This document shows positions 13,937-15,164 of a stretch of DNA of 15,164 bases, in pieces. Each line of letters begins with the position of its first letter. Positions within the stretch are counted from its first letter, which is position 1. The DNA comes from Pseudonocardiales bacterium (GTDB lineage Bacteria; Actinomycetota; Actinomycetes; Mycobacteriales; Jatrophihabitantaceae), in contig JAVEEO010000028.1 of assembly GCA_030840415.1 (NCBI GenBank), forward strand, positions 1-15,164, read 5' to 3'. The translations under genes and the position numbers were made by a program. The notes beneath the pieces were generated by a model. The model had not been told where the DNA came from and did not search any database. It saw only the letters and a program-made list of their open reading frames with translations.

Positions 13937-14317
13937 TCAGTGGCCGTGGAACACCGCTTCCACGTTGTGGCCGTCGAGGTCACGCAGGTAGACCCCGTAG
14001 TAGCCCGAGTGGTATTCCGGCCACTCCCGCGGGGCGTGCAGCACCTCTGTCCCGGCGGCCAGCGCGGCCTGGTGGACGGCGTCCACGGCTGCCCGGTCGG
14101 CGGCGGCGAAGGCGATGTGGAGTTCCCGGGTCTCGGCGCCGGCCGCCGGGCTGAGCCAGAAGGATGCCGTGCCGTCCGGCCCGGCCAGGCCCACCTCCAA
14201 GCCGTCCGGATGCGGAAAGCGCAGCACCTCGCGCATGCCGATCGGGGCGAACACCCGCAGGTAGAAGGCCAGCGAGGCGTCGACGTCGGCGACCTGGACG
14301 AAGAGGTGATCGAGCAT
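13937..14317 (-). CDS. VOC-fold (glyoxalase/bleomycin resistance-like) protein
   Basis: A 126-residue protein with the two beta-alpha-beta-beta-beta modules of the vicinal oxygen chelate family: LDHLFVQVADVDASLAFY at the N-terminus, ELHIAFAA in the middle, and YGVYLRDLDGHNVEAVFH at the C-terminus. H4, H67 and E120 sit where VOC enzymes bind a divalent metal. Family activities include glyoxalase, extradiol dioxygenase, epimerase and antibiotic sequestration, and the sequence does not decide among them. The ATG at 14317 lies five bases after a TAGGAT -10 box, so the mRNA is probably leaderless. It is divergent from the mycothione reductase gene. Confidence 0.87.
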   Translation of the reverse strand: MLDHLFVQVADVDASLAFYLRVFAPIGMREVLRFPHPDGLEVGLAGPDGTASFWLSPAAGAETRELHIAFAAADRAAVDAVHQAALAAGTEVLHAPREWPEYHSGYYGVYLRDLDGHNVEAVFHGH

Positions 14318-14323
14318 GGCCGG

Positions 14324-14329
14324 ATCCTA
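14324..14329 (-). promoter_or_regulatory. -10 box of the VOC gene, leaderless geometry
   Basis: The minus strand reads TAGGAT, five bases before the ATG at 14317. This places the transcription start on or next to the start codon. Confidence 0.5.
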
Positions 14330-14381
14330 GCCAGGCCGCGGCAGGGCAGCCTGACCTGCGGCGGGCTCGCGGAGCCGCCAG

Positions 14382-14387
14382 TAGGCT
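14382..14387 (+). promoter_or_regulatory. -10 box of the mycothione reductase gene, leaderless geometry
   Basis: TAGGCT ends seven bases before the GTG at 14395, the standard arrangement of leaderless transcripts in actinobacteria. There is no ribosome site. It supports the GTG as the start. Confidence 0.5.
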
Positions 14388-14394
14388 GGCGGCC

Positions 14395-15164
14395 GTGGCC
14401 GACTTCGACCTGGCGATCATCGGAACCGGATCCGGGAACTCGCTGCTGACGCCGGACTTCGACGGCAAGCGGGTGGCGATCATCGAGGCCGGCGCCTTCG
14501 GCGGCACCTGCCTCAACGTCGGCTGTATTCCCACCAAGATGTACGTCTACGCCGCCGACGTGGCCAGCACCGTCGCGCACGCGGCCCGGTTCGGGATCGA
14601 CGCCCGGCTGGAGGGGGTGCGCTGGCGCGACATCCGGGACCGGGTGTTCGGCCGGATCGACCCGATCTCGGCGGGCGGCGAGCGCTACCGTAGCGACGGG
14701 CCGAACACCACCCTGTTCCGTGGCTATGCCGAGTTCACCGGGCCGAGGTCGCTGCGGGTGGTGACCGCCGAGGGCGAGGAGCGCGGCTCCTTCAGCGCCG
14801 AGCAGATCGTGATCGCGGCGGGCGGCCGGCCGATGGTTCCGGACGTGGTCGCCGACTCCGGGGTCGGCTTCTACACCTCGGACACCATCATGCGCCTGCC
14901 CGAGCGGCCCGAGCGGCTGGTGATCCTGGGCGATTCCGGATGCCGCCTGAAGGGCGGCTTCGTCCAGAACTGCCGCGACCCGGGCGGCTGGCCTTTCGCC
15001 CGCATCGCCGCCCTGGCCGCGGCGCGCAGGCCCGATCTCGTGATCCACGTGGGCGACTACTACTATCGCGAGACACCATGCCCGGCCGGAAACGCCGGCT
15101 GCGCCGGCAGCCCCTATGGGGACCGATGGGCGACCTGGAAAGCCGAGCTCTTTGATCCCGCCGC
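14395..15164 (+). CDS. mtr: Mycothione reductase N-terminus joined in frame to a phosphoesterase (chimeric ORF)
   Basis: The frame opens with GTG at 14395 and runs off the right edge. Residues 1-179 are the FAD domain of mycothione reductase: AIIGTGSGNS, the redox disulfide C39/C44 in FGGTCLNVGCIPTK, VFGRIDPI, IVIAAGGRP and YTSDTIMRLPE, as in M. tuberculosis Mtr. The enzyme reduces mycothiol disulfide with NADPH. At the strand RLVILG the sequence should continue into the NADPH domain (G.G.IAAEFAH); instead, from residue 180 it reads GDSGCRLKG and becomes another family. About 4% of codons end in A/T before the joint (8 of 179) and about 17% after it (13 of 77) by my count. As drawn, the reductase lacks its NADPH and dimer domains and would not work. 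An assembly or amplification chimera is the likeliest reading. Confidence 0.85.
   Translation, partial: MADFDLAIIGTGSGNSLLTPDFDGKRVAIIEAGAFGGTCLNVGCIPTKMYVYAADVASTVAHAARFGIDARLEGVRWRDIRDRVFGRIDPISAGGERYRSDGPNTTLFRGYAEFTGPRSLRVVTAEGEERGSFSAEQIVIAAGGRPMVPDVVADSGVGFYTSDTIMRLPERPERLVILGDSGCRLKGGFVQNCRDPGGWPFARIAALAAARRPDLVIHVGDYYYRETPCPAGNAGCAGSPYGDRWATWKAELFDPA
14932..15164 (+). other. Calcineurin-like metallophosphoesterase fragment fused after the Mtr segment
   Basis: Translated in the frame of the preceding gene this gives GDSGCRLKG, CRDPGGWPFARIA, PDLVIHVGDYYYRETPCP and CAGSPYGDRWATWKAE. This is the N-terminal part of a bacterial secreted-type metallophosphoesterase, with the metal motifs GD(S/T)GC and GDY. 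The native protein would begin with a few more residues forming the first strand (of the type RIAVLGD), which the VILG of the reductase happens to replace. The catalytic GNHE and later motifs lie past the edge. Looser codon usage suggests a different genome from the rest of the window. Confidence 0.7.

Noticed and set aside
1..15164. CRISPR arrays, tRNA or rRNA genes, insertion sequences, integrases
   Set aside because: No regularly spaced repeats, cloverleaf-like segments, transposase or integrase motifs were seen on either strand.

Overview
The window is about 15.2 kb of very GC-rich DNA from an actinomycete. Nearly every codon ends in G or C and GTG starts are common. A pptH-pptT pair, the start of a mycothione reductase and an InhA-type enoyl reductase all point to the mycothiol-producing Actinomycetota. 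The species cannot be named from the sequence.

Region 1 (1-6443, minus strand) is a tightly packed operon that runs off the left edge. In transcription order it encodes a PaaA-like diiron oxygenase, a radical SAM enzyme, a free-standing acyl carrier protein, an InhA/FabI-like enoyl reductase, a 994-residue fusion of an EPSP-synthase-like domain to an acyl-CoA/ACP ligase of the cyclohexanecarboxylate-CoA ligase type, and an acyl-CoA dehydrogenase. It reads as a biosynthetic or lipid-starter cluster. The EPSPS-like, ligase, dehydrogenase and enoyl-reductase set resembles, from memory, the genes that turn shikimate into cyclohexanecarboxyl-CoA in ansatrienin/asukamycin-type clusters. The diiron enzyme, the radical SAM enzyme and the dedicated ACP are extra, so the product is unknown. 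This is the best candidate for an undescribed system.

Region 2 (6444-8894) has a divergent promoter region with a perfect inverted repeat, a small lipoprotein gene, and, convergent to it, a PiT phosphate permease with its DUF47/PhoU-like partner.

Region 3 (9071-12019, plus strand) is a pptH-pptT-alditol oxidase operon. PptT would load the phosphopantetheine arm on carrier proteins such as the ACP of region 1, and PptH would remove it. A leaderless 20-codon ORF appears to precede pptH.

Region 4 (12020-14317) holds a 380-base AT-richer intergenic stretch with three CTGTCTACA repeats and a strong hairpin, an orphan three-PAS LuxR-type regulator, and a convergent VOC-fold protein.

Region 5 (14395-15164) begins as mycothione reductase but switches in frame at about 14932 to a calcineurin-like phosphoesterase and runs off the right edge. 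The switch, with a change in codon usage, is most likely an assembly or amplification chimera near a contig end, so the last ~230 bases should be treated with caution.

No tRNA, rRNA, CRISPR array, transposase or integrase was seen.
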